NCBI GenBank assembly: GCA_009602725.1
Contig: WELB01000224.1
Coordinates: 66,264-126,539, forward strand
DNA: 60,276 nt
Source of the DNA: Spirogloea muscicola
Lineage: Eukaryota; Streptophyta; Zygnematophyceae; Spirogloeales; Spirogloeaceae
Direction of reading: 5' to 3'
Numbering within the stretch: position 1 is the stretch's first letter; each line of letters starts with the position of its first letter. Below the pieces are notes generated by a model. It had not been told where the DNA came from, made no database searches, and saw nothing but the letters and a program-made list of their open reading frames with translations. This document shows, piece by piece, positions 9,799 through 22,100 of this stretch. Both the position numbers and the translations under genes were made by a program.

Positions 9799-11474
9799 TC
9801 AGCAGAAGAGGCTCTCGCGCGTGTCCACACCCGTCACTGGGTTGGTGCCCGATGCAACGCGGCACATCTTGAGGCGCTGTGCGTTATCCACAAGCGCATC
9901 CGTGAAGTCCGCGCCCGTGATGTCGGCTCCTGGGTGCCACACACGCACTGCGTGAGCGACTTGTTGCCAGCAACGGCTGTGAAAGCAAGGCTGCACTGTC
10001 CCTCTCTGCCAAGGGCTTTGATTCGCGTAGCCCCACTCTCTATACAATGACTTTGCCTGGACAGGGTGCTACCTCGACTTGGTCTCTTTGACACTTCAAG
10101 TGCACCACACGCCTTCTCTCAACGTGGTAGAGAGTTTGGAGAACAACATCAACAATAGGCTCTCCTGGTCTGGAACCCTGCTAGCAAGAACTTAAGACCT
10201 GACCCTTTCAAACGAATGCGCCTGACTGTGATCAGCCTCCTGGTGTGGCAGAAGCATCTCACCTTCAAATTGTGAGCCGCTGAGAATGGCATTCGTGAAG
10301 ATGGCTGCATTTGGGAGTCCAGGATGTTTCAAGTCAGTTTTTCGCTGGCAAGACTCGCTCAAGACATGCAAGCCTGTAGGAAAGAGGCACACACCATTGC
10401 GCAGATTCGCCCGCCTGAACACGCTGCGGTCTGCCAGCGCTCGGGTCCTGCGGCGGGCCCCAGAGAGTCCACAACGTATTGGCATGAACACACTTTTACC
10501 TGGGCGCCAACATTGGTCATAATGCAGACCGGACTTAGAGCTAAATTGCTTTGCAATCAAGACTTAGAGATGTCTGTGGACAGGAAGTCGTCTGGCGGCT
10601 TCCCATCAAGCAAGACCGGCTCAAGGTGTCAGGATGTGCGCCGGCGCTTGCCAGTTGGTGCCCTCGAGGTTGGCGAGCTCGAAACCCGCGAATGTGTCGG
10701 TGCTGCCCTCGAGGTTTGAACCTGCGAGATTCATCCCCCGGCAGTCGCACGCTGCCCAGTGCAGTGGCAGGCGCGTCAGGGCCTTACACAATGCCGCACA
10801 AGTGCGGGTCCGCCACTAAACAGCAGACACGTCATGGAGACCCAGTACGAGCCGAAAAACTCGGCCTGACGCTTCGCCACGGCGGTTCTGGCGCCATTAT
10901 CGTTGCTGATGGCTGCGGCTGTGTGGCTCCGGCATGACAACTGACCGGCAAAGACAGCACGTGAGAGGTCCTGGCCAGAGAGGTCCCTGCCGCGCATGTC
11001 TGCGTGGTCGTAGCTCTGCGGCGAACGTGGGTCCGGTTGTGGGCACCGGCGGGCGGCGGGACAAAGATGGGGCTGTCAGTGAGGCATCGGTTCTCCGTGG
11101 TTGATGCCTCGCCTGCAGCAGCATTGCGCAACCAGCGGCAACGGACGACTCACCTTGAAGTCGGCCAACGCCGGTGGTGCGAGGACGGCCGCATTGAGCG
11201 TAAGTGCGGCAGCCGCTGCCATCAGGCAGGGCGCCAGCGCCGCGCCGGCCCCGGCCGTAGCCATGGATGTGCAGTCCTCGGCGTTCATGGGAACCCGCCG
11301 CACGGCCGCACCGTCACAGCCATTGCCAGTCCTCGCCGCAGCCGCCACTTTTGCCACTTGGGCGCTGCGCCGTGTTTGGTGGGCCCACCGGGAGCGCGTC
11401 GCGGCTGCTGGCTGCGGCGTCGGCGGCGCCAGCGGCGTGGCGCTGGCCCAGTTGCACCTCAGAGCGCCGGCCAT
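9799..11474 (-). CDS. Thylakoid-lumen pentapeptide-repeat protein
   Basis: Exons: 11474-11154, 11015-10946, 10721-10652, 10447-10395, 10304-10263 and 9929-9799, giving 228 residues with every junction in phase. Residues 1 to about 65 form a Ser/Arg/Ala-rich chloroplast transit peptide. A second hydrophobic segment ends in PPALA|DF (residues 101-106), a typical lumenal processing site. The mature part is about 120 residues of A(D/N)LxX pentapeptides (MRGRDLSGQDLSRAVF, NLEGSTDTFAGFELANLEG, AIFTNAILSGSQFEG, ADITGADFTDALV). It ends with LKMCRVASGTNPVTG and RESLFC-stop, where two cysteines flank a conserved tail shared with cyanobacterial and plant lumenal homologues (TL15/TL17/TL20.3 group). Their biochemical role is not settled. 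Intron 3 has a GC donor (AACTG|GCAAGC) forced by phase. Confidence 0.9.
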
Positions 11475-11599
11475 CTCGTCGCTGCGCAGCCGCAAAACAC
11501 AGCGTGCTAGCCACAATGACTGCCACAAGCCTGCCGAAGTCGCCGCCTCGGCCGATCCTAGTGCTTTGTGCTGTCGACCTGACTTGCTCTACCAGAGCT

Positions 11600-11770
11600 C
11601 TGACTGCTACCCGGAGACTGACATGTGGCTGCTCACTAGGGGATATTGAGCACCCAGCGGCCACTTGAGTCGTTGTGTGCTTCAGCCCTTTCTCCGGATA
11701 CTTCCAAGTGTGATCACATTCTTTTTCTGGGCTGGCCAAGTACAGCCATTGCCCTCTACTGGAAGATCGT
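11600..11770 (+). repeat. Dispersed repeat fragments and LLTRGY tail
   Basis: The plus-strand frame ending at 11649 finishes DMWLLTRGY-stop, the repeat-ORF tail. At 11715-11765 CATTCTTTTTCTGGGCTGGCCAAGTACAGCC belongs to the GGGCTGG...AGCC block of the dispersed family and resembles the fragment at 9410-9485. The segment lies upstream of the lumenal protein's start on the opposite strand. Confidence 0.5.
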
Positions 11771-12235
11771 ATCTTGTGGTAGAAGCTGGTTCCTTGAGTT
11801 TGACCTTACAAGTTCTGCTCCGAAAGTCCCACCCCGAATGGCCTATGAAGTTGAGTTCCTTAGTCCACAAATGTTACGCCCTGCCTTGCTCAGGGCTTAA
11901 GAGTGAGCGACGTTGTTCTGCATCGGCATCTCTTGCGAAGGCGCTGTGAAGCGCCACTGAAGGCAGCCGGCACATCAAGATGCCCCTCTGGCCATCTCAA
12001 CAGATTGCCCAATCAAGCACTGCAGCAGCGGCGCCGCTTGCGAAAAATAGTATTGCATATGCAGACTGCAGGGCATAAGCTTCCTAAGCTTGGCACACAA
12101 GCCCACAAGTCCTGTGCACGGCATGGCGTGCTACCAAAGGCGACCCCAAGGTGAGGTGAGGTAAGGTGAGAAGGTGAGGCGAGGTGAGTGTCAGACTGTG
12201 ACACTGCCAAGAAGCGGCAGGCGAGGGGGGCGGAG
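11771..12235. other. Intergenic spacer with a GGTGA tandem run
   Basis: This is the stretch between the start of the lumenal-protein gene and the stop of CUL4, both on the minus strand. At about 12152-12188 a GGTGAGGTAAGGTGAGAAGGTGAGG run is an imperfect tandem repeat of GGTGA units. No coding signal was recognised. Confidence 0.5.
12152..12190 (+). repeat. Imperfect GGTGA tandem repeat
   Basis: Repeated GAGGTGAGG/AAGGTGAG units lie just downstream (in gene sense) of the CUL4 stop codon. They read as a short simple repeat with no other signal. Confidence 0.7.
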
Positions 12236-15200
12236 CTAAGCCAAGTATTGGTATATCTGCGCGTTGGCCTTGTCTCTCTCGAGGTACTCCCGGTCTATCA
12301 AGCTCTCAATCCGCTTTTTCAGGTCAGCCGGCTTGATGGGAAATTTCAACTGCAGCAGCATCCAGTCCCCACAGTGTCAAACTCTGCACATGCCTTGCAC
12401 TGTGTTGCTTGGACAGGTCAACAATTACAGGGGCAACAATACCGTTTACAGCTAGTGTTGAAGCGGACAAACATGTGTAACGGGTGACTCGCCTGGTGGA
12501 AGAGCTCTGTGATCAGCAGCGTGTGGCTCAGCACCTTCCGCGTCTTCATTATCCGTACAATTGCAGCATCAATCTGCATGGAAGGCAGCACACACTGTCC
12601 ACCTTGAGCCGCCTCCCAATATTGCAGGAGAACTAACGAAGAATTTTCTGACAAATCTCTGGCACATTCAGAACCTGCTAGTGTACTTGAGGAGGTGCAA
12701 AGGTTAACCTGGTACTGCCGGTCCTGGAACACGCGCTCCGTCGTGCTCGTATTTTCCTCCACCGTCTCTTTGAGCTGGATGGCATTGACCTGAAGCAAAA
12801 CAGTCCAACACAGCATACAATGACAAACATCACTGTCATAGCTCCTCGCTGAGTTCCTGATGGCATCGTGAGGGATTGTAAAGGCCCACACAATGTCATC
12901 AATGCAAATGATTAACAATAAGAGACAATTTGCTCCTAGAGAGTTGCAGTGCTTCAACCAGTCCTACCTTGATGCGGAACAATGGCGCCGAGAAGTCATC
13001 ATTGAACGTGAAGGAGTCATTATCATCCACTTCCCGCCCTTTCGGGTTCTACACATACAACAGTTGATACTTAAGCTAAACAGCAAAATCCGGAGCTGTA
13101 AAGTGTCAGCACGACATAGTGACAGCAGTATAATTCGCCTGTGGTGATGGCCATGTCCAGTAACGAAATCAAGAGACCGAAGTGTGACAGCAGCAATGCT
13201 AGCTTGAGAAGCCACCCTTATCACCTTGTTGAGGACTCGGACTTTGCCGCAGGCGAGGGACTGCAGCGTCCGCCGCAGCTCCTTGTCCTCAATGCCAGTC
13301 GCCTCCCGGATCTCTTGCAGCGTAAGCATGTTGACGTCGTTGTACAGCATCAACACAACAGTCTGACGAGCACAAACATCCCCAAATTTTATCAACTGCT
13401 GCACCAGAGTGACCTCCATGGAAATTCCTTGATATACTACATGCATGTGTTGAATGTGCGCCCGCATGAGGAAGTGAAGTGCGAGACCTGGAAGAGGGAG
13501 ACAGAGAGCTCCTTCTTGCCCTTTGGGTAGTCTGCCTTGAGCACACAGTGCCCAAGTGAGTTCTGCCACATCAGGCGCCGCCCGCTGTGCTTGCTGAGGT
13601 AGAAGTCCTTGAATATCTCCTGCAAACAACAAAAAATTGACAGAGGTTGCTCAAGTCAGCATGGACAGACGCTCGTGACTGGACCATGACCCTTGCACCG
13701 ATGTTGGTGATAGTGTGCCTGCTTGCTGGAAGCTTGTCATTCGCGTGTCTGGAGTGATTGCCGCTCAATCAGATGCTTCCTGATCAGCTTGTTGACCAAG
13801 CACACAAGTAAGACCGCACCGACGTCCATGATTGACAAATGTTGCAGTGTACCTGATACTTGTTGAGTTCATGTGGTAGCTGGACCTCCATAGGAGGATA
13901 GGTTGGCCAGTAACTGTCACCGAGAGTGACTGCTGTGCTTTAGCCAGTCTCTCCTTCAAGCAGTATCTGTCATACCCAAGCCTCACTAGTACACAGCTAT
14001 CGACAGCTATCGAAAGAGCCAAGCATGGAGGAAAATGACTGGAGTGCCATATACATCCACGAGAACTATGAATGTTAGTAGGCCCATACCCTGTGGTAAG
14101 AACGTGGACGTTCATCTCTATGCCAGAAGGCAGCTTCAGGCGCGCCTGCGATGACTGCCTGAATGACTCATTGATCTCCTTGGAAAGCTCAATGTCCTGG
14201 CAAAGAAATGCCCAGAGCACCCAGCAAATTTCATTCGTACTTGTCTACTTTCAGAAATATCAATATCCTCAGAGCCACATCCAAGGTGAACATATTAACC
14301 ACTTGGAGCCACATCCATTGTCATCCAGCATATAAGCTCGTCAGCGTGTACGCATTTTGATGGCAAGATGTTGAGCAGGTAAGTGATGTGACCACTTGCC
14401 ACAGCTGAAAAGACGTAATAAATAGCAGCTTTTTTGGGAGGATGCATCAGCTAGTAAAAGAAATTGCTGGCAAGTGCATGACGGTCAAGCTAGCTTGACG
14501 TCCTTGTCATGAGAGGAGAAAAGCAGTGTATTCACCTTGAACATGCCCTCCAGCTTGTTTGTGAATTGGCTACCACACTCGGTTTTCAGCTGCCACATGA
14601 ATAGACAAAATGGGTCACTTCGTGTTGCTGACACCTGCCATATGAACAAGCTGAAGGAGCACATGCAAGTGTGACAAGAGCTAAATACGAAAGTGTAGTA
14701 TGCAGTTCACCTTGGAGATCATGGACTTCTCGGCATCTATTGATGCGCTCTTTCCAAGCAGCAAGCGCTTGGCTAAGTCCTTCTTGTAGAACGCCTCGAA
14801 CACATCCTTGCCCTGTTACCATGTCCACTTTAGACTCATGCAAGGCTATGACTCTTAACTTGCATTGACTTCATGCCATATCACTGCAGCACTAGCGCCA
14901 GGTCAATCAACCACCAAGCATGGTGCCAATCAGTGTACTCAGTTGACCTTGCCAAGGACAAGCACTCTGGCCACAAAACTGCCATACTGAGGAAAAGGAC
15001 GGAAGTTGACCTGGATAAATCTAAAAAGCACAAGGACCTTATCCAAAGTGCTCTCCAGCTCCTCCTCTGACGTGCCCTTGTTGCCAGCTCTCAACTTGCT
15101 GTCGATGAACTTGGCAATAAGCTCGGCAGGCCGATTCTGAGGTATCAAACAACATGATGTTCTGATGAGATCCATATATATCATCAATCTGTATGGGTTT

Positions 15201-18148
15201 TACTTCGATGCAGGCACTGCAGTTAGCTGCATCATCGGCGGCAGGTGTCTTATGTATGTGAGACTCGGAATTTCCACTACCTTTCCCAAAGAAACAAATG
15301 GGCACTGCAAATCACTTACCTGGCGCAAATTGATCAAGTGCTCGAACGCGTCCTTGAGAGTGATAGCAAAGCCCTCATTACGTGCGAAGCTGCACTCCCA
15401 GATTGTGTCGAGGCGCGCCTTGAGGTCCAGCAGGCCAGACACCATGTCCTTGTCCTTTTCCTCGTCCATCACAAGGTCGTGGCCCGTATCTTTGATGTAG
15501 TTGCCCAGCCCAACTCGCAGCATGTCCAGGGCGCTCACGCGTGCAAACAGCATGTACAGGCGCTGCAGGTCCTCGGCCCGATTGCCATCCATCAGCACTG
15601 AGAATCCCTGCCAGGAAGGGGACTGCAAAAGTAAGCTCCTCACTTGCAATTGGATGTGGGAACCTTTGGTCTTACAAGACAAACTGGAACACCCTGTAAT
15701 ATCTATTCAAGTTGCCACAGAGGATCTCTGAAGCATGGTAAGCAAGATGCACTATACCTTTTTATATGTGATACATTCTTACACGTATAGTTAAGGGGCA
15801 CATGCTGCTCGAGCGCCTAACTTCTGAAGTACCACAGTGCTGCTGCAACATATGGACGTTTGCAAGGGCGGTGCTTGCTCGCCTTGTCAAGAATGGCAGC
15901 TGTGTGCCGCTCAAGCAGCTGCTTCTCTATGGTCGGGATGAGCAGCTTCCGCGTACTTGCATCCAGGTACTGCAGGCAGCGCTCATTCTCCTCGTGTAAC
16001 CTCAACTGCGCCCATGCCCAAAGGAGCAGCAAACCACTTACCCAGAATTAGTGACTAGACTGACTTGACCCACTCCCTCATTGCTACTCCTTCGTACTAG
16101 ACTGCATGCACAACCTGCGACATCATTGTACCAAGCCTGGACAAGCCAACAGATTGCCAGCAACCTCAAGGTATTATGAAGTGAAAACAATGTCAGATGA
16201 TCCTGCTGATTGGGTGCAGGTGTCAACCACCATGAAGTAGTGCTTACATAAGGAAGGAGTTGAGGGAGGGGGCACAGTCTAAGGTAAGCATCGAACCTCA
16301 ACGTGTTTGAGGTAGTCGGGGGTGTCCGTCTGCTGCATGTATCTCGCGCCCTCGGCAGCGTAAAAGTCGGCAGTGCCCTCCAGGAAGGCACGCTCGAAGC
16401 TCTCCACGTACGTGCCGAGGGCGCTGAACATGCGGAGCAGGTGCTTGAGCAGGGCTCGGTCCACCGTCTCGCCCATTCTGTCAATGCGCGCCAGCCCCGG
16501 CAGCGGTGAGCAGGGGGGCTTGCTGGAGGTCAGCACGCCAGGTCTTCCTGACGCTAGAAACTGCACAAGTAGCACACTCTTGCTGGCTTCGAACACGTCC
16601 ATCACAACAGTCATTAGCAACAGGGTGGGCTTATCTGTACCTAGCGATGCATGACTGATGTCAATCATAACAAACCCTTCCCATACTGATCTACATAGCA
16701 AAGACTTGCCGGTAGAGGCAACCTCACCATTCACCTATTGAGCAACCACATAAATGGAGTCGTAGAACGAAGTCAAGATGTCTACGATACATGATATATT
16801 ATCTTATTGTTACTGTGTAGAGGTTTGGGGTTTTAGGAATCGCATCGCTCCCTCACCGCTCCTTCTCGACAAGCCGCAGGAGACCGGTGACGGTCTTGGC
16901 CTCGACGTCCGGCACGAGCGCGAGGTGCTTTCGGAAGAGCTGGAGGCCCATGTCCCACAAGGAGCGCGCGTGCACATTGGCGAGGACGTACGTGCGGTCG
17001 AGGTAGAGCGCGATGCCCCGGATCATGAGCATCTGGTCGCAGTAGTCGCGCCACGCCGCCTCGACCGCCGAGAGGAACACTATGGCGTCGGGGCTCTGCC
17101 CGCCTGCCAGCGCCGCCAGCGCCACCTCTACGTGGCATTCGCACTCCTCCTGCAGCCGCCCGTATAGGCTCCCCGCCATCTTGTGCAGACACAGGTCCTC
17201 TACCGCCTGCACAGATGCCGCCGCTAACACCGCAGACTTAGCCATGAGCCAGGGACGCAGTCGCTGAGCTCGCTGTGCTCCACTTTATGCAACGGCATGC
17301 AACCTGGAGGTGGCCCTAATGACTGCTTAATCTGTTAAGCAGTCATTAGGGCCAATTCTGTCTAACTGTTTGATTGATGCTGATGGCGCGCCTGAACGCA
17401 CCCGGTAGAGCTCCTCGAGGCTCGCGGCCACGGGCTGCTTGGCCTGGATTGCCCGCACCGCCATCTGGATCTTGCGCCACGTCGCCTCCTCGAAGTTGTC
17501 CGGCAGCTTCGGCTTGGCTGCGGCCGCCACCAAGCGCGAGGCGCCGGCCAGTGTGAGGAGCATGACGGGTGCACATCAGATTAGCGCCGCTGCCGAGATG
17601 GCAGCGGCGATCGACTGCAGCAGCGGGGGTGGAGGCGGCAGCGGCGGCGGCCATGGCTCGCCTTTGAAGGGCTTGATGACGAGCTTGCGCGCGGGCTGCG
17701 GCGGCTGGGCCTTCTTGCGAGCCATGGTGGCGGCGCCAGAGGAGCCGCCGCCGCCGCCCAGCAGGGCCATGCTGGCGGGCGGCCCCATGGCCGCCGCGCT
17801 GCCGCCACCGCCGTAGCCGCCGCCGCCGCCGTCGTGCAGAGGCTCTCGGGTCAGATCGATGACCATGTCCACGGCGCTGCCGTCGCCGCCGCCGTCGCGG
17901 AGCAGGTCCTCGACGGCCGCGGCCCGGCCCGACGGCACGGCGGCGCCGTTGCCGTCGTGGCGCACGCCGTTCTGGTCGTCCAGGCAGGCCTTGGCCTTCT
18001 TCTCGCCGCCGTCGAACATCCTCCCCTCCGCCGCCGTCACCGCCGCCGCCGCCGCCGCCGCCGCCGCAGCCGCCGCTGGAGACGATGCGGCCACCGCCGC
18101 GGGCGACGAGGACGCTGTTGTGATACGCCTCTTGCCGGCCTGCGACAT
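12236..18148 (-). CDS. CUL4: Cullin 4, scaffold of CRL4 ubiquitin ligases
   Basis: CUL4 bridges DDB1/DCAF substrate receptors to RBX1 in nuclear CRL4 ligases. Seventeen exons: 18148-17662, 17517-17402, 17206-16857, 16477-16297, 16005-15883, 15607-15320, 15136-15011, 14812-14711, 14589-14536, 14196-14090, 13913-13853, 13619-13488, 13362-13225, 13048-12968, 12789-12709, 12573-12493 and 12349-12236. All phases agree, giving 873 residues. CUL4 hallmarks are SRKKA..QP-like [46 protein letters not shown]-like [31 protein letters not shown] and the C-terminal NEDD8 box [11 protein letters not shown] (acceptor Lys about 819), ending YQYLA. The N-terminal extension of about 140 residues is Ala/Gly-rich with poly-Ala. 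Introns 1, 5 and 16 use GC donors (GCGAGC, GCGAGC, GCGAGT). Confidence 0.96.
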
Positions 18149-18189
18149 TCACGTCCGGGCCCCGCAGCCCCGGCCTCTGCGGATCAGGA

Positions 18190-18225
<36 letters not shown>

Positions 18226-19130
18226 AGCCNCGCCGCCGCCGCGGCGGTCGCTCTGGCGCGGCCGCGCGCCCCCGAAACGCGGCGCGCTGCGCGGCGTGGA
18301 TCACGGCCTGTCGGGGCGCGAGTGACGCGTCAGGGTGGGAAGGAGAAAGGGGTTATAACCGGAGGTTAGCCCAAGCCCTTTAGTTGCCCATTAGCCCTTA
18401 ACAGCAGGCTCTCCACCGCTAGCAACTCGGCCAGCCCGACACCCTAAGCTTGACCTAATTGGCAGTGACTTCCATTTCTTCGACCTAATTACTGAACCCA
18501 GCATTGACGTGCGCCGCCGCTGCCATCGCCACCACTGCCGCCGCCGGAGTCGCCACCGTCGCAGGAGCCGCCCCTCTGCCGTTACTTCTGGAAATCCTTC
18601 TTGATTATGGATTTCGTTAGACACAAAACCTACCGTAGCACGACACCTCGTATCTAACAATTGACGGCCTGGCGTGACTTGACTTGGCCCAGTGAGACCA
18701 ACAATTTCACCAGTGACCACGCACTGTGCTTAAGCAAGTCACAGTAGCTCTACAAAGTGTGAGCTCAGGGCTTGACGCTGCTCCGCTCCCTCTGGGCTGA
18801 TGGCTGACTCGCTCTCACTCTGCGAAGTCGTCATGCTTATTGTGCCATCTCAAGCTAACTGTCGGACTAACAGTCTGCCATTACCTGCTCGATACACTGA
18901 TAGCCATGATATCAAAAACGTTTCAAAATTGTCGTGACTGCTTCCAAGCATAACATCTCTGACTTGCCTGTAAAGCTCACGTACGACCTGCGCAAGCTCG
19001 CTCCAAGCCAAGCCCACAGGCCCATCCAGAGACGCCCAGAAGGAGCAATGAGGGTAAAAGGCTCAGTATCATGCAAAATGAGAGCGTCCTTGTCAGGAGC
19101 ACAGCCACCAGCCCGGCTTCCAATGTTGAG
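18149..19130. other. CUL4 upstream region and starch-synthase 3' flank
   Basis: CCG triplet runs at 18040-18075 (inside CUL4 exon 1) and 18190-18245 flank a single N at 18230. Degenerate CCCTTTAG/CCCTTAAC/CCCTAA elements occur at 18365-18455. A 109-codon minus-strand frame at 18391-18720 has no recognisable domain. The segment TGRATCACGGC near 18298 also occurs near the N at 50229. No further gene was recognised. Confidence 0.45.
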
Positions 19131-22100
19131 TCACTGCCGCACTCTGATGCTGTTGTACAGCGAGACGTACTCCCCTGCCGACTTGTTCCAGCTGTTGTCG
19201 ATGCCCATCACACGCGCCGTCAGCTCGCTCCACCAGTCTGGCCCTGGCAAGTGCCGCTTCAGTTAAACGTCAATATTTGCTTCTGCCCTTATTCAGAAAA
19301 CTCGGTGCTTATATAACCATGTCCAGAAAAGCAGAAAAGCCCTGCCGTATGCTTCCTGGTGATATGACTGGGTGAGCTGACAATGGTTTCATGAACCAGG
19401 CACTGTCCCATAACTTTTGGATTATGTACATTTATTATCTGGCAAAGGATGTGCGCTTACTTTCTTGATAATACCGCAGGCAGCGGTCCAGGGCTGTGTC
19501 CATTGACCTCTCATCTATGCCATCGAATACAAATCTGTGACAAGCAGGAACTCATCCAGGAAAAATCAGTGCAGGCATGCAGCTACAATGTACGCCTTTG
19601 GTAAGTTGGCATCAGCGGCAAGATTCCAAAATGTTACCCCTTATTAGCTCAGAATCAGTAGCCTGCTTGCGCACCCGTTGCCGCTGCCGGCAACCGCCTC
19701 ACTGTCTATGTCCTGGAAGGTGTCAGCCAAGCCTCCGGTCCTTCTCACCACAGGGATCTACTGTGCAGAATTGGTCATTGGAGATGTGTGGCCTTGTTTA
19801 GCCTTGTCTCGAGCTCATCCCCATCTTCACAGGACAAATATGCAGATACTATTTGCATATCCCCAATGAGCAGGATCTATGAACACACAGGCACTTGTTT
19901 CTGACAATATCAAAGGCTCTTTCTGCTGAGTGGATGCAGCATACGCTTGCAAGGAGAGGCATTGCCAATGAAGCACATTGAGGATAATATCGAAACATCG
20001 TACCGTGCCGTAGCGCATGCCGATCATCTGGGTGAGGCCGCAGGGCTCGAACATGGACGGGACCAGTATAACGTCGCCGGCCCCAAAGAGTAGGTGCGAC
20101 AGTGGCTCGCTGCACATCATGATCAAGAGCGGACAAGCAATTCAATTAAGAGCTGATGTCCATTGTAGCTTGGTAAACCCTAGTCTGGAGAAGCTGGCAC
20201 TTGCAGTCCTGCTTGAGCACTTACAGTCATGCTTGTTCTCCATTCCGTTTATGCTTAAGCTTTATGACAGAGACTGCTCGGGACCACGAAAAGTGAAGGT
20301 TGATTGCGGCACCTGTAAGTTAGAAGTATGCGCACGTCCCCGCTGCCTTTGAGCTGCAAGCATTAAGGACGGTTGTTTACTTAGCATCGCAATGCATCAA
20401 CGACGAGCAGGTCTGCAGCAGCAGCACTGCCTTGAGAAGCTACAAATTCAAGCTGCTGTGAGAAGGTGAGGTTCATATACCTCATCAGACAGACGCTGGA
20501 AGTCTGCTTGTATGTGAGCAACCGGGGAGGAGCCCAAGAGGACAAACTGCCCGCCCTGCCAGACAGATACGGATTTAAGTAAAGGATGTTATTAAATATG
20601 CCACAAGCTGAGCTCCTAGGCACAAAGTTGAACCTATGTGACAATATGACAAGAGAACATGCATGTCACCAGAGTTGCAGGCTTACCAGCTCCCTGGTCC
20701 GAAAGATGGCATGGCGTATGAGATGAACGCCTTTCTGGGCGACCAGCCGTGTTACGCAGATCACAAGGGGCACTCTCTTGTCCACTGGAGACAAGTTGCC
20801 GCTGGCAGCGCTGCCGTTCGACTGCGGAAGCGAGCATGGGTCTAGGCCCAATCCCTGCTGCAAGTAATGCTTGCACAGCTCCTTCCCAACCAGGTTACTT
20901 GCTGACAGTCACAGCAGCAAACGCTGTTGAGGCTGTCAGAGACGACCAGTGGCTGGCTAGATGGTGAAGTCACTTGTCATTTGTGAAGGCGAAAGGTCAT
21001 ACAGCACACTGAATCTGTGACGTTGCTCTAGTGCGTTCTGGCCAAAGCGACCTTGATTACTTGTACATGCCCTTGTTGCTGGCCTCCTGTTCAACCTACA
21101 GAATGTGCTTCTTTCTTTGTGACCCTGATTCTCAGGACACAGGAATCCAGACTATGCTTCATGTTGCATCGTCAAGGTCATCGGTAGGAGTGAAGGGAGG
21201 TCATCGACGTCATTGACCAACACAAATTTGAGGCAACTATGTCTGACCGGAGTAGGGAGCAGGAAGGTCGGTGTCATGTTCTGGAGCCCAGAGCTGCGTG
21301 TCAATGCCATTGAGTACTCCAGAATACCTGCAAATCAAAAATCACATACGTGTGAGTCAACTCACTCTGGCTATTCATGTTGTGCAACTAAATGTGCATT
21401 GAATGAACAAGGCCCATAACAAGCCTCGAGTAAGTCTACCCTTGCTTTAATGTAAGCTTACAGATGCAGTAACTGCATACTTCAGTATAACTGGCTCACT
21501 TGGAACATCAAATACACTAGGCGCTTCCACAGCACATACTTGTTGCAGTACTTCATTAGCGTATTTGAGAGCCATCCACTGCAAAGCGTCTCCTGGGCAT
21601 ATGTAGGGGACACGGTGCTGGAAACAGGGAAATTCGTATTGGTGCAGTGAGCAACACCTGTGGGGATATGCAAGAGTGTTCACATAACAGTAGCATCTGA
21701 ACTTATTTATACTTCATGACCATGTTACAAGAGCAGCGCGCCAAGGGAACATCTTCATCAATGAGATTTGACGTCTGCAATCAACAGCTGCAGGCGCTTG
21801 GCATAGGAGGACGAGATAGTAGCATTTGGAGAATACCCTTCTCAATGTGATTCAATTGAGACGGATTACATGACAATATGCGCATGACCGTGAAACAACA
21901 TGAAGACTAAATCATGCAGCTCAGGAAGGCCATCACTTTGCCATGAAAGAGTCAAAGCGCCTCCACACCTGACGGCATTGCTGTAGACGATTCCGCCCTT
22001 CAGCAAGCTCAGTCTCTCAGGGTTGTGGCCAATGGTCCGGTCATCAATAGCCTGCATTGCATCTCAAATAGGTACGACTCGTACACTCTGCTGTCCATCT

